Source: Oscillospiraceae bacterium (GTDB lineage Bacteria; Bacillota; Clostridia; Oscillospirales; QAMX01). From it: a stretch of DNA of 36,999 bases. Shown here in pieces: positions 15,212 to 22,975 of this stretch (position 1 is its first letter; each line of letters opens with the position of its first letter). The notes beneath the pieces are model-generated. The model was given only the letters and a program-made list of their open reading frames with translations, did no database searches and was not told the DNA's origin. Both the position numbers and the translations under genes were made by a program. The stretch lies in contig SVLY01000022.1 of assembly GCA_015067715.1 (NCBI GenBank), positions 1-36,999 on the forward strand, read 5' to 3'.

Positions 15212-16822
15212 ATGCTTACATTTCTTCATGGGTATTACCCCGGACTTTGGAAGCCCCAGGTAAAGCAGGGGCTTGTGAACCCCGGGGACGGCATTCGCTT
15301 TTGCCAGAGCAGGCTTATCTCCGAAGCGCTGAAGTTCAACCGCCTTGCCGCCCGGGAGGGCGAGCTTTTCCGCATTGTCTCAGAGCTGAACGCCCCCTTT
15401 TACATCGACAGGCTCCAGGGCGGATGCTATATCGACGATTACGTTTACGACCCCGGGCTTTTGGGGGCATACCGGGAGCTTTTGGGGGACAAATTCTGGG
15501 GCTTTCAGATGCACGAGTGGCTCTCAAACTACCGAAGCGACCTGCGCAAGCTGGAGTCCGAGCCCGTTCCCGGCTGGACAAAGGAAGAGATCGAGGCCAA
15601 TATCTACCAAAAATTCCCCTTCCCCTGCCTTTTCCTCGAGAGCATGACCGCCGGGGAGATGGCCGAATTCGGTCACCCCTCCACCGCAAAAGAGCTTTAC
15701 GACAATATGACCGAGATCTATCTCAGGCGCACCCGGGACTACGGCGAGCTCGTCCCCTGCGACAGCGCGTTTTTGACCTATCCCTTTGAGTTTGAAGCCG
15801 GAGCAAAGCGCATTATGCCCGAGGTTGGCGCTCAGACACCGGACGCCAGAGTTCAGGTCTGTTTTGCCCGGGGCGAAGCCCTTGCCCGGGGCAAGAGCTT
15901 CGGCGTTTATTACGAGCCCTGGGGCGGAAGACCCTTTTCGACCTGCTGTTACAACAGGGACGAAAAGAACGAATGGGGCATCGGCGAAAGCTCGGACTTC
16001 CCCTTCTCCTCCGCAGGGCCAAACGGCGGAAGCTCCCGCTCACTGCAAAAGCGCATCTTCCTCTACGCCCTCTTTTCCAACGCGGAGTTCCTCAGCGAGG
16101 AGTGGGGTCTTTGCAACCTGTTCAACGATTGGAACGAATGCGAGCTATCCCCCTATGGGCTGGTGAAGAAGGAGTTTTTGTCCCTTGTGCGGAAATACTC
16201 CGACGTGGGACCAAAGCTTGCCCCCATTGCCGCCGTGCTCCCCTCAGAGCTCAGAGTTCTGGAGGACATTCACTCCCCCTCCACCCACCTCTCCTATCCC
16301 CACGGGGGTCTGGAGCAGATCAAAGATGGCGTGTGCCGCATCTTCTCCGCCCCCACGGAAATGGTGGGCGACGAGACCGGCACCCTTATCAACAGCCTCA
16401 TACCCGATGCGGTCGACCTGCTAACCAATATCCCCTCCGCCCTTTCAAAGTACGATCACCTTATCGACCTGGAGGGTAAGGGCAAGGTCGACCCGGAGGG
16501 CAAAAAGCTCTGCGGCATAGAGGATATTCCGGAGCTGCTGAAAAAGCTTCTGCCCTGCTACGTCCACGGCGGACTGCACTGGATGGTCAACCGCCGCCTC
16601 GGGGGAGGCTATTACCTCACGGCCTTCAACCACAGCGGCGTCACCCGAAGCGTTGCCGAGGGCGAAAGCATTATCCCCGGCTCGGAAGTTTCCGCCAAAG
16701 TCACCTTCGCCTCCTCCGATGCCTCTCCCCGTGTCTTAGAGGGCGGCGGCAGGCTGACCACCGAAAACGGCAGCTATACCCTCACCGTCCCCGGCGGCGA
16801 CTGGTGTCTTATTGCATTCTGA
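15212..16822 (+). CDS. Large glycosidase-like protein of unknown family
   Basis: The 536-residue cytoplasmic protein starts at an ATG seven bases after AAGGAG. The first 370 residues look like a TIM-barrel glycosidase: FYIDRLQGGCYIDDY, FWGFQMHEWLSNY, FPCLFLESMTAGEMAEFG, KSFGVYYEPWGGRPFSTCCY and NLFNDWNECELSPYG. Several Glu/Asp at strand ends (HEW, LES, YEPWGG, NDWNECE) are possible catalytic residues. The last 130 residues (VNRRLGGGYYLTAFNHSGVT onward) form a beta-sandwich like those ending GH-A clan enzymes. I cannot assign a GH family. It is the last gene of the operon, before the terminator at 16827. Confidence 0.75.
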   Translation: MLTFLHGYYPGLWKPQVKQGLVNPGDGIRFCQSRLISEALKFNRLAAREGELFRIVSELNAPFYIDRLQGGCYIDDYVYDPGLLGAYRELLGDKFWGFQMHEWLSNYRSDLRKLESEPVPGWTKEEIEANIYQKFPFPCLFLESMTAGEMAEFGHPSTAKELYDNMTEIYLRRTRDYGELVPCDSAFLTYPFEFEAGAKRIMPEVGAQTPDARVQVCFARGEALARGKSFGVYYEPWGGRPFSTCCYNRDEKNEWGIGESSDFPFSSAGPNGGSSRSLQKRIFLYALFSNAEFLSEEWGLCNLFNDWNECELSPYGLVKKEFLSLVRKYSDVGPKLAPIAAVLPSELRVLEDIHSPSTHLSYPHGGLEQIKDGVCRIFSAPTEMVGDETGTLINSLIPDAVDLLTNIPSALSKYDHLIDLEGKGKVDPEGKKLCGIEDIPELLKKLLPCYVHGGLHWMVNRRLGGGYYLTAFNHSGVTRSVAEGESIIPGSEVSAKVTFASSDASPRVLEGGGRLTTENGSYTLTVPGGDWCLIAF

Positions 16823-16826
16823 AAAG

Positions 16827-16868
16827 AAAAAAGAGAAGCTCTGTTTATGCGCTGAGCTTCTCTTTTTT
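16827..16868 (+). terminator. Terminator closing the six-gene operon
   Basis: AAAAAAGAGAAGCTC (16827-16841) pairs perfectly with GAGCTTCTCTTTTTT (16854-16868). It also marks the left edge of the AT-rich island. Confidence 0.9.
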
Positions 16869-17195
16869 GTATACTGCACCGCTTGACTAACACAACATCC
16901 CGGTTACTTGTGCAAGGTAAATTTCAGGATGCTGATAGCCTACTCTATGAGCGACACACGTATCATATGTGTCACAGTTCCATTTGTATCAATTTCTGTT
17001 ATTTGGTATAACTGAAAAATGCGGCACCTGCAAAGTTGCAAACAGAAAGTATCCAATGTTAATTATACACATATCTCAATACAGGAATTACATATGGAAA
17101 GTTCAGCTATTGCGCTTCTGTTTTGAAAGTGTTATAATTATGATGTAATAAGCAGTCATGGTGCGCACCGAATTGCAGATTATGGAGGATTTGAA
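16869..17195 (+). promoter_or_regulatory. Long leader region with promoter and candidate operator for the island
   Basis: The 327 bases contain no gene I can support. GACACA (16953-16958) and TGTGTC (16968-16973) form an inverted repeat that could be an operator. TTGCGC (17110-17115), 17 bases, TATAAT (17133-17138) is the likely promoter of the Lrp-family gene; its start codon is 58 bases downstream and has TGGAGG as ribosome site. AT content rises sharply right after the terminator. Confidence 0.6.
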
Positions 17196-17654
17196 ATGCA
17201 CATTAACGGTATCGACGAGAAGGACAATGAGATCGTCAATTTGCTGTTGTCGAATGCCCGTATGTCATACTCCGATATCGGAGAAAAGATATCTCTTTCC
17301 CGTACTGCGGTAAAGAACAGAATTGCCGCCCTTGAAAAACGAGGTATTATAGGCGGATACCGTGCAATTATCAATCCTCAGGAATCACCGGAGATGATGA
17401 CTTTCATAGTCAACATCGAAACAAAACCGGAGTGTTTTGAAGATGCCAAACAAGCTTTTTCGGAAGCTGCTGAAACGACCGTGCTGGTTCAGACCACAGG
17501 AAACTGCCATCTTGTTGCGATCTGTGTTTCCAGGGATATTAAGACCATGCGTGATTTCGTAAATCGAATATACAGGTCTGTAAACGGCATTCTTTCGATC
17601 AATGCAAACTCGGTACTCGACGTTGTGAAAGGAAGCATCATCCCCGAATACTGA
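17196..17654 (+). CDS. Lrp/AsnC-family transcriptional regulator
   Basis: The 152-residue protein has the family layout. An N-terminal winged HTH comes first (DEKDNEIVNLLLSNARMSYS, then SRTAVKNRIAALEKRGIIGG). A RAM/AsnC ligand-binding ferredoxin-like domain follows (MMTFIVNIETKPECFEDAKQ, VLVQTTGNCHLVAICVS, MRDFVNRIYRSVNGI). Lrp-type proteins form octamers that bind and bend DNA, often responding to amino acids. Codon use is AT-rich, matching the downstream genes and not the left flank. It is the first gene of the island and lies 14 bases before the alpha-CTD gene, so the two are probably cotranscribed. It may autoregulate through the leader at 16869-17195. Confidence 0.92.
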   Translation: MHINGIDEKDNEIVNLLLSNARMSYSDIGEKISLSRTAVKNRIAALEKRGIIGGYRAIINPQESPEMMTFIVNIETKPECFEDAKQAFSEAAETTVLVQTTGNCHLVAICVSRDIKTMRDFVNRIYRSVNGILSINANSVLDVVKGSIIPEY

Positions 17655-17668
17655 ATTCGAGGTGTGCA

Positions 17669-18067
17669 ATGAACGTTAACGAAATCGCAAGGACTCTTAT
17701 GGAGTCTTCGAAGAAACACGGCTTAGTAAATACTCTTTATCGGTCTTACGGTAATAGCATCAGAGTGGGTATGAGGTATTCCGAAGAGGTCAGGAATGAA
17801 GGTATTGATGAATTGATGCTGTCAGTCAGAAGTTATAATGCCCTTCGCCGCGCGGGGATAGTTACTGTTGGCACGTTAATTGAGATTATCAATGACCACG
17901 GCCTTAGCGGTATAAGAAATCTAGGCATAAAGAGCTGCAATGAAATCAAGACAAAAATCCTTGCATACGGGTTTGAGAAGCTTTCCGAAAATGAAAAGCT
18001 TGAATTCTTTTGTCATGTGGCAGAGAATAATACTAAGCCACGGATAGAGCGCCCGGAAAGGCCGTGA
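17669..18067 (+). CDS. Stand-alone RNA polymerase alpha-CTD-like protein
   Basis: The 132-residue protein consists of about 44 extra N-terminal residues, one domain like the C-terminal domain of RNA polymerase alpha (residues 45-103), and a short charged tail. The match to alpha-CTD is direct: IDELMLSVRSYNALRRAGI and RNLGIKSCNEIKTKI. Residues that contact the UP-element minor groove in E. coli are kept: R54 (R265), N57 (N268), G86 (G296), K88 (K298), S89 (S299) and E92 (E302). C269 is Ala. There is no alpha N-terminal domain, so it cannot assemble into core polymerase as a subunit. It may bind A-tract DNA or a regulator. GAGGTG precedes the ATG. Its place right after an Lrp-type regulator suggests they act together. 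Confidence 0.85.
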   Translation: MNVNEIARTLMESSKKHGLVNTLYRSYGNSIRVGMRYSEEVRNEGIDELMLSVRSYNALRRAGIVTVGTLIEIINDHGLSGIRNLGIKSCNEIKTKILAYGFEKLSENEKLEFFCHVAENNTKPRIERPERP

Positions 18068-18145
18068 CTATTTCGTTTGTCGGAATTGAGTTCGGGTGTA
18101 TTATTTGATTTCTGATATTAGGTGAAACGTAGGAAGGGGCAAGTT

Positions 18146-19129
18146 ATGGAAAGTTTAATCCAAAGAATTGAGATCCTGGAGAAAAAAGTCCAAAAGATGG
18201 AATCATATTTTCACCATCAAACATCAGGAGAAAAATGTAATTTAACCAACAACAAACATTTGATCCATCAAGATAGTCTGTCAGGAGCAAAGAAAGTTAT
18301 TTCTCCTATAAGCTATACTCCTGCCGATCCAAAAGATTTTTCCTATGAAACAGAATCCGGTGAACTGTTTTCAGAACGGTTCACAGGTGATAGACGCCTT
18401 AAGTCAAAATGTAAGGAACTTGCCGCTTTTGCAGGGAAAGGACTGAGGATAACTGCATACAATGGGTTTGATGTTGAGAGTATTGTAATTCCTGAAAGCA
18501 TAGACGGTGTTCCGGTTATTTCAATTGGTCAAAGAGCGTTCATGAACATGGAAATCAGCTCGGTCGTTATACCAAGAACAGTAAAAGCCATACTGCCAAA
18601 GGCCTTTTATAACTGTAAGAATCTGAGTAATATTGATTTACCTGATGGATTGGAATATATCGGGGAACAGTGTTTTCGGGAGTCCGGACTTAAAGAAATA
18701 ATTATTCCCGACACTGTAAAGGTAATTAGCAAACACTGTTTTAGTGACTGCAAACCTCTGACATCAGTTACGTTTGGAAAAAACGTTCAAAAAATCGAGT
18801 CAGTGGCATTCTCCTTCTGCAGACTGTTAAATCAAATAATCTTGCCGGAATCTTTGGTTGAACTGCAAGATTTATGCTTTTTGTGCACGTCTGTTCAGGT
18901 TATCATTGTTCCGAAAAACACAAAACTGGTTTCAAACAAGATTTTTGGCTCAAGTGACTACAACAATAAGGTTGATATAGTCTTTTGCGGTATGGATACC
19001 GAAATTTCGGGGGGCCCTTTCTATAATGTTGGTACAGTCTACTGCCTTCCGGGAAGTGCAGCTCAAAAATATTCTCGGGAATACAGAATTCCTCTTAAAC
19101 CTTTGTGGGAATATTCTCCTGATACCTGA
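18146..19129 (+). CDS. BspA-type leucine-rich-repeat protein without signal peptide
   Basis: The 327-residue protein starts at ATG 18146, seven bases after AGGAAGGGG; an upstream GTG (18122) has no ribosome site. Residues 1-25 are a short coiled coil (MESLIQRIEILEKKVQKMES). After a linker there are about five or six LRR_5 repeats of 22-23 residues between about 115 and 265. Examples are ISSVVIPRTVKAILPKAFYN, LSNIDLPDGLEYIGEQCFRE, LKEIIIPDTVKVISKHCFSD and LTSVTFGKNVQKIESVAFSF. A cap with VDIVFCGMDTEISG follows. Such repeats usually lie on secreted surface proteins, but there is no signal, lipobox or anchor here, so it appears cytoplasmic and could be a binding or sensing scaffold. Confidence 0.88.
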   Translation: MESLIQRIEILEKKVQKMESYFHHQTSGEKCNLTNNKHLIHQDSLSGAKKVISPISYTPADPKDFSYETESGELFSERFTGDRRLKSKCKELAAFAGKGLRITAYNGFDVESIVIPESIDGVPVISIGQRAFMNMEISSVVIPRTVKAILPKAFYNCKNLSNIDLPDGLEYIGEQCFRESGLKEIIIPDTVKVISKHCFSDCKPLTSVTFGKNVQKIESVAFSFCRLLNQIILPESLVELQDLCFLCTSVQVIIVPKNTKLVSNKIFGSSDYNNKVDIVFCGMDTEISGGPFYNVGTVYCLPGSAAQKYSREYRIPLKPLWEYSPDT

Positions 19130-19168
19130 AAAGAAAACAGATCTTTATATAATGCCAGAGGTGACAGA

Positions 19169-19345
19169 ATGTACATAGTTATGTATTATATACCGCAGTT
19201 CGACGGTAACCCTGATTATAAGATTAAGTTTTTCGAAGATTTACCTTCGGCCAAACAATTTGTTACCCATTTGGAAAAAGACACCTGCTTCGATGTCCAT
19301 GGATTATACCAGGCGACGAAACTGCCGATTGATGGTGTATTATGA
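19169..19345 (+). CDS. Small protein, 58 residues, unknown
   Basis: The frame starts MYIVMYYIPQFDGNPDYKIK and ends KLPIDGVL. Its TGA overlaps the next ATG (ATGA at 19342-19345), the usual sign of translational coupling. A GAGGTGACAG ribosome site precedes the start, and TATATAAT lies just upstream as a possible internal -10. Its beta-strand / FEDLPSAKQFV helix pattern looks like a small folded alpha+beta protein. It has no similarity I recognise. It is shorter than a common 60-residue cut-off, so it is easily missed. Confidence 0.72.
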   Translation: MYIVMYYIPQFDGNPDYKIKFFEDLPSAKQFVTHLEKDTCFDVHGLYQATKLPIDGVL

Positions 19346-19656
19346 GGAAAACCGGATATACTGTAAAATCCTTTTTAAGCGATTATATTCATTACAATAA
19401 TAGCGGAAACAGAACCGGATACAGCGTACAGGAACTTGGTGGAATGTACATTCACTATGACAGCAATTCTGTTCGCAGGGGCTTCAGCAAGCCCATGCCA
19501 CTGGGAGGCTATTTTCATTTCAATGAAGATGGTGCCAAAATGGGCTACAGCACCCCAGTCCACGGAGGCGGCTATTTTCACTACACTGTTGAAGGGGTTA
19601 AAACCGGTTTCAGCACAAAGACTCCCGGCGGCGGATTCTTTCACTATGATGATTAG
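19342..19656 (+). CDS. Tandem 21-residue repeat protein (GYxHY repeats)
   Basis: The 104-residue protein is almost entirely five repeats of about 21 residues with the pattern GYS-x(5,6)-GG-Y-x-HY-x(3,4)-G-x(2)-TG. Examples are TGYSVQELGGMYIHYDSNSV, RGFSKPMPLGGYFHFNEDGA and MGYSTPVHGGGYFHYTVEGV. The repeats are aromatic and glycine-rich, probably beta-hairpins, like WG/MORN-style repeats. I have seen similar GGYxHYD repeats in clostridial proteins of unknown role. There is no signal peptide. Its ATG overlaps the stop of the 58-residue gene, so the pair should be made in fixed proportion. A binding role is a guess. Confidence 0.82.
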   Translation: MRKTGYTVKSFLSDYIHYNNSGNRTGYSVQELGGMYIHYDSNSVRRGFSKPMPLGGYFHFNEDGAKMGYSTPVHGGGYFHYTVEGVKTGFSTKTPGGGFFHYDD

Positions 19657-19731
19657 TTGTTTATTTCCACATCTCTATGAGTTAAGCTTCGGGAATATTC
19701 GAGAGATATTGTAACGATTACAGGAGGGCAA

Positions 19732-22700
19732 ATGAAAGAATACAAATCGAAAAAGCAAGGCTTTGGAGAATGTTCTTTTAGTATTATATTCCCCAAAGTG
19801 AGTATAGTTGGTTCGGATATATACATTGATTATACTGTTAGTTACAACGGAAAGACCGGCTCATCGAAATACATTGTGAAAGAATGTACCATTATAGATA
19901 GGATCGGAAATAGTGTTGTTGTGAAAGAACCAGAAGGTCAGCACAATTTTTTCAAATTCTCCAAACCTCATATCGTCGTTGATGGAAAAAATCTACTCAG
20001 AAACTCTCTTACCATAATCTTTAATATTCTTACACAGAATGGAGAATCTGTGGACATAACATATTACCATGAAATCAATAAGCCCATTATTCTGAAATCG
20101 GTTGCTATTGCTGATATGAGCGAATCAGATAAGGATTATTTTCTTGCAGTATTAACATCAAAAATTCCACCTGAACCTATTCCGCCCATACCACCCATTC
20201 CACCCATACCACCACGATCCAGGTTCGATAAGTATATAAAGGCGCTCTCGTATGAAGTATCATTTCTAAAAAACAGCGGAGGAAAAACATATAAAATCAC
20301 CGATGGGTACTTACTAACACCAAATTCAAATGAATATTGCTATTCATTTGAATTGGAATCAGAATTGTACCTATCGGATGATGCCCCGGTTTCTGTAACT
20401 TACGGACTTGAAAAAACTAACGGAACAGTAATAGTATGTGACGGTTTTCAAATTATTGTTTCATTGGATAGAAATATTGGGGATGAGGTAACGTCTGCCC
20501 AGATTAACGTTGAACCTTGGAAGCTCCTTGAAAGTCTATGTAACAGAATTAGGTTTATTTCCAAAAACGATCACATTGCATGGAAGTTATTCAACATAGG
20601 GCCTTCCCTTGCTGCAAAAACTTCTGACGTTAACACTGTTTTACGGGGACAGGATGCCGCCATAAATCACGCGCTGAACGATGACATTACCGTAATATGG
20701 GGTCCTCCCGGGACGGGAAAGACCTATACAATGGCACAATTGACAGAAAGATTTGTCTCCGCAGGAAAAACTGTTCTCATTGTGTCTCACAGTAATATTT
20801 CTGTGGATAATGTTGTCAAGCAGATATCGGATCAGTTTGCAAATAATAACTTAGTATCTACCTTACTTCAGGGCAAAGTATTGCGATACGGGTATGTTCG
20901 TGACGAGGAATTGAGCCAGAATACTAACTGTGTTGCTTTTAACTATGTATTATGTAAATACCCAGCGATAAGAAAACAATATTTTGATTATTTAGAGGAA
21001 AGCAAAAGGCTGAAAACTGAGCTGCAGTTTCGTCCTGACAAAGAAAAAGCATCCAGACGAAAAATACTCGAGGAACTATTAAAGGAAATCCGGGCTAAAC
21101 TCAGAGATGAAACACAAAAATCCACTGCGAAAGCACAGGTTGTAGCTACAACTGTATCAAAATTATACATTGATAAGCTTTTTGAGGGAAGAAAATATGA
21201 TGTGGTGATGTTTGATGAAGTCAGTATGGCATACGTACCTCAGTTACTTTGTGCAGCATCGTTTGCCAGAGAAAAGTTTATTTGTGTCGGAGACTTTCGA
21301 CAACTTTCCCCTATTGTACAATCAGATTTGGCTAAGGATGTCCTTCAGCCAGATATCTTCTCCTTTTTGAACATTTGTCAATATGGGGAAATATACAATC
21401 ATCCTTGGTTAGTTATGTTGGATGAACAACGGCGAATGCATCCGCATATATCCAGTTTTTCTAGTCATCGAGTGTATAAGGGGCTACTGAAAAACCATCC
21501 TAGCGTATACACAAAGTGGGACACAATCGTGTCCCGTGAACCTTTGCCGGATACCGCAATGGCACTAATAGATACTTATGGAACATTTTGTGCGGCGAGT
21601 AAAAATGCTGACAATTCGCGCTTCAACATTTTAAGCGCAATTTTAGCTTTTGCAATCGCTTTGAACGCTGAATCAGCTCAAACCGGATTAACTATTAAGA
21701 ATGAGGAAAAGGTTGGAATAATAACTCCTTATTCTGCACAGACAAGACTCGTCAGGGCACTCATCCAAGATTACAGACAAAAAGGCTCAACAGCATTATC
21801 CTGTGCAACTGTTCATCAATTCCAAGGTTCGGAACGTAATGTTATTGTTTTTGACGCTGTTGAAAGCTATCCTTTTGTAAAACCAGGGTGGTTGGTGTCA
21901 AAAGATGATAATAATTCAGTTTTACGACTCATAAACGTTGCTTTGACCCGAGCAAGATGTAAGTTTATTACGTTGGCAAACTCCCGTTTTTGGAGTAACA
22001 AGTTCCGCGAAACCCAAAACACATACTTCAAGCTCCTGGAGCATATTAAGACTAATAATACTGTAGTCGACATAAAAGAAAAGCGTATTTTTGATTACAT
22101 CAAGTCTTTGGATTACGGACAAAATATAACCCCCTATTATTCGGCTGAAGAAGCATTGCCCTCGTTGCTTTCAGATATTAAGTTATCAAAAAAGAATATC
22201 ATAATTACTTCTCCAACCGGTAAACTGAACCCCCAATATGAATCAATCATTTATAAAGCAATCAGTGAGCGACTTCATTTGGGCGTCGTTGTTATAGGAA
22301 AAACCAAAGAATCTGCCAGACTAAATGAAGTCTGGAAAGATCTCCTATTTGATTCCAAAGATGCCGCATTCCCGCTTATAGTTATTGATAAATCAACCAT
22401 ATGGTATGGTTTCCCGTTGTCGGATTTGTATTTTGAAGATAAGGATACTAAATACCTTGCTCTTCAGAGTCCCATTTTCAGAATCACGGGCAAGCATACA
22501 TATGAAATAATTCATTCTCTTTGTGATTTGAGTTATCACATTGATGCTAACGGAAGACACATAAAACTCATGCCCAAAATCGGTTCTAAAGGATTAGACT
22601 CATTTATCAGAAAAACCGTGCCATGCCAAAAATGCGGTTCACCAATGAGCCTACATCAAGGTCGCAGTGGAAAATTTACATTGAGGTGTACTAAGTGCGG

Positions 22701-22860
22701 GGAATATAGTCTGCTTTCTGTACCAACTGTGAATAATTATCTGAATAAGAAGAACGGCAGATGTCCAATCTGTGGCAAAGAAATGTACGCTGGAGTTAGT
22801 CAGTATGGAATCTACGTAAAGTGCAATAACGGACACTTCACAAAAATTTCAGACTTATAA
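19732..22860 (+). CDS. SF1 (UPF1/DNA2-like) helicase with PLD-like region and C-terminal zinc ribbons
   Basis: The 1042-residue protein has a beta-rich N-terminal part (1-140), a PPIP-repeat linker (144-165), and a second beta-rich part (170-280). The helicase follows: Walker A GPPGTGKT (324-331), Walker B FDEVSM (D495, E496), DEQRRMHP (564), TVHQFQGSERNVIVFD (693) and INVALTRAR (734). A PLD-like region spans about 784-940. It keeps VIDKSTIWYGFPL, like the IID-x-x-IxWYGS strand of PLD nucleases, but has AAFP where the catalytic HxK should be. Two zinc ribbons end it (CQKCG...CTKCG from 965; CPICG from 1011). UPF1-like enzymes unwind nucleic acid with ATP. AGGAGG precedes the ATG. It is the last and largest gene of the island and could be a defence or RNA-processing effector. 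Confidence 0.93.
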   Translation: MKEYKSKKQGFGECSFSIIFPKVSIVGSDIYIDYTVSYNGKTGSSKYIVKECTIIDRIGNSVVVKEPEGQHNFFKFSKPHIVVDGKNLLRNSLTIIFNILTQNGESVDITYYHEINKPIILKSVAIADMSESDKDYFLAVLTSKIPPEPIPPIPPIPPIPPRSRFDKYIKALSYEVSFLKNSGGKTYKITDGYLLTPNSNEYCYSFELESELYLSDDAPVSVTYGLEKTNGTVIVCDGFQIIVSLDRNIGDEVTSAQINVEPWKLLESLCNRIRFISKNDHIAWKLFNIGPSLAAKTSDVNTVLRGQDAAINHALNDDITVIWGPPGTGKTYTMAQLTERFVSAGKTVLIVSHSNISVDNVVKQISDQFANNNLVSTLLQGKVLRYGYVRDEELSQNTNCVAFNYVLCKYPAIRKQYFDYLEESKRLKTELQFRPDKEKASRRKILEELLKEIRAKLRDETQKSTAKAQVVATTVSKLYIDKLFEGRKYDVVMFDEVSMAYVPQLLCAASFAREKFICVGDFRQLSPIVQSDLAKDVLQPDIFSFLNICQYGEIYNHPWLVMLDEQRRMHPHISSFSSHRVYKGLLKNHPSVYTKWDTIVSREPLPDTAMALIDTYGTFCAASKNADNSRFNILSAILAFAIALNAESAQTGLTIKNEEKVGIITPYSAQTRLVRALIQDYRQKGSTALSCATVHQFQGSERNVIVFDAVESYPFVKPGWLVSKDDNNSVLRLINVALTRARCKFITLANSRFWSNKFRETQNTYFKLLEHIKTNNTVVDIKEKRIFDYIKSLDYGQNITPYYSAEEALPSLLSDIKLSKKNIIITSPTGKLNPQYESIIYKAISERLHLGVVVIGKTKESARLNEVWKDLLFDSKDAAFPLIVIDKSTIWYGFPLSDLYFEDKDTKYLALQSPIFRITGKHTYEIIHSLCDLSYHIDANGRHIKLMPKIGSKGLDSFIRKTVPCQKCGSPMSLHQGRSGKFTLRCTKCGEYSLLSVPTVNNYLNKKNGRCPICGKEMYAGVSQYGIYVKCNNGHFTKISDL

Positions 22861-22932
22861 GTAGATGAGATCTTTTATCTATACGTAACCCTATATAGAG
22901 TAATGATGTATTTGAATCATCAGCAATAGCAC

Positions 22933-22969
22933 AAACCCCCGGAAAAGCAAAATGCTTTTCCGGGGGTTT
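22933..22969. terminator. Perfect 17-bp terminator at the right edge of the island
   Basis: Bases 22933-22949 pair fully with 22953-22969 around a 3-base loop (AAACCCCCGG... / ...CCGGGGGTTT). It stops both the helicase transcript and the minus-strand PHP gene. Confidence 0.9.
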
Positions 22970-22975
22970 TCTGTA

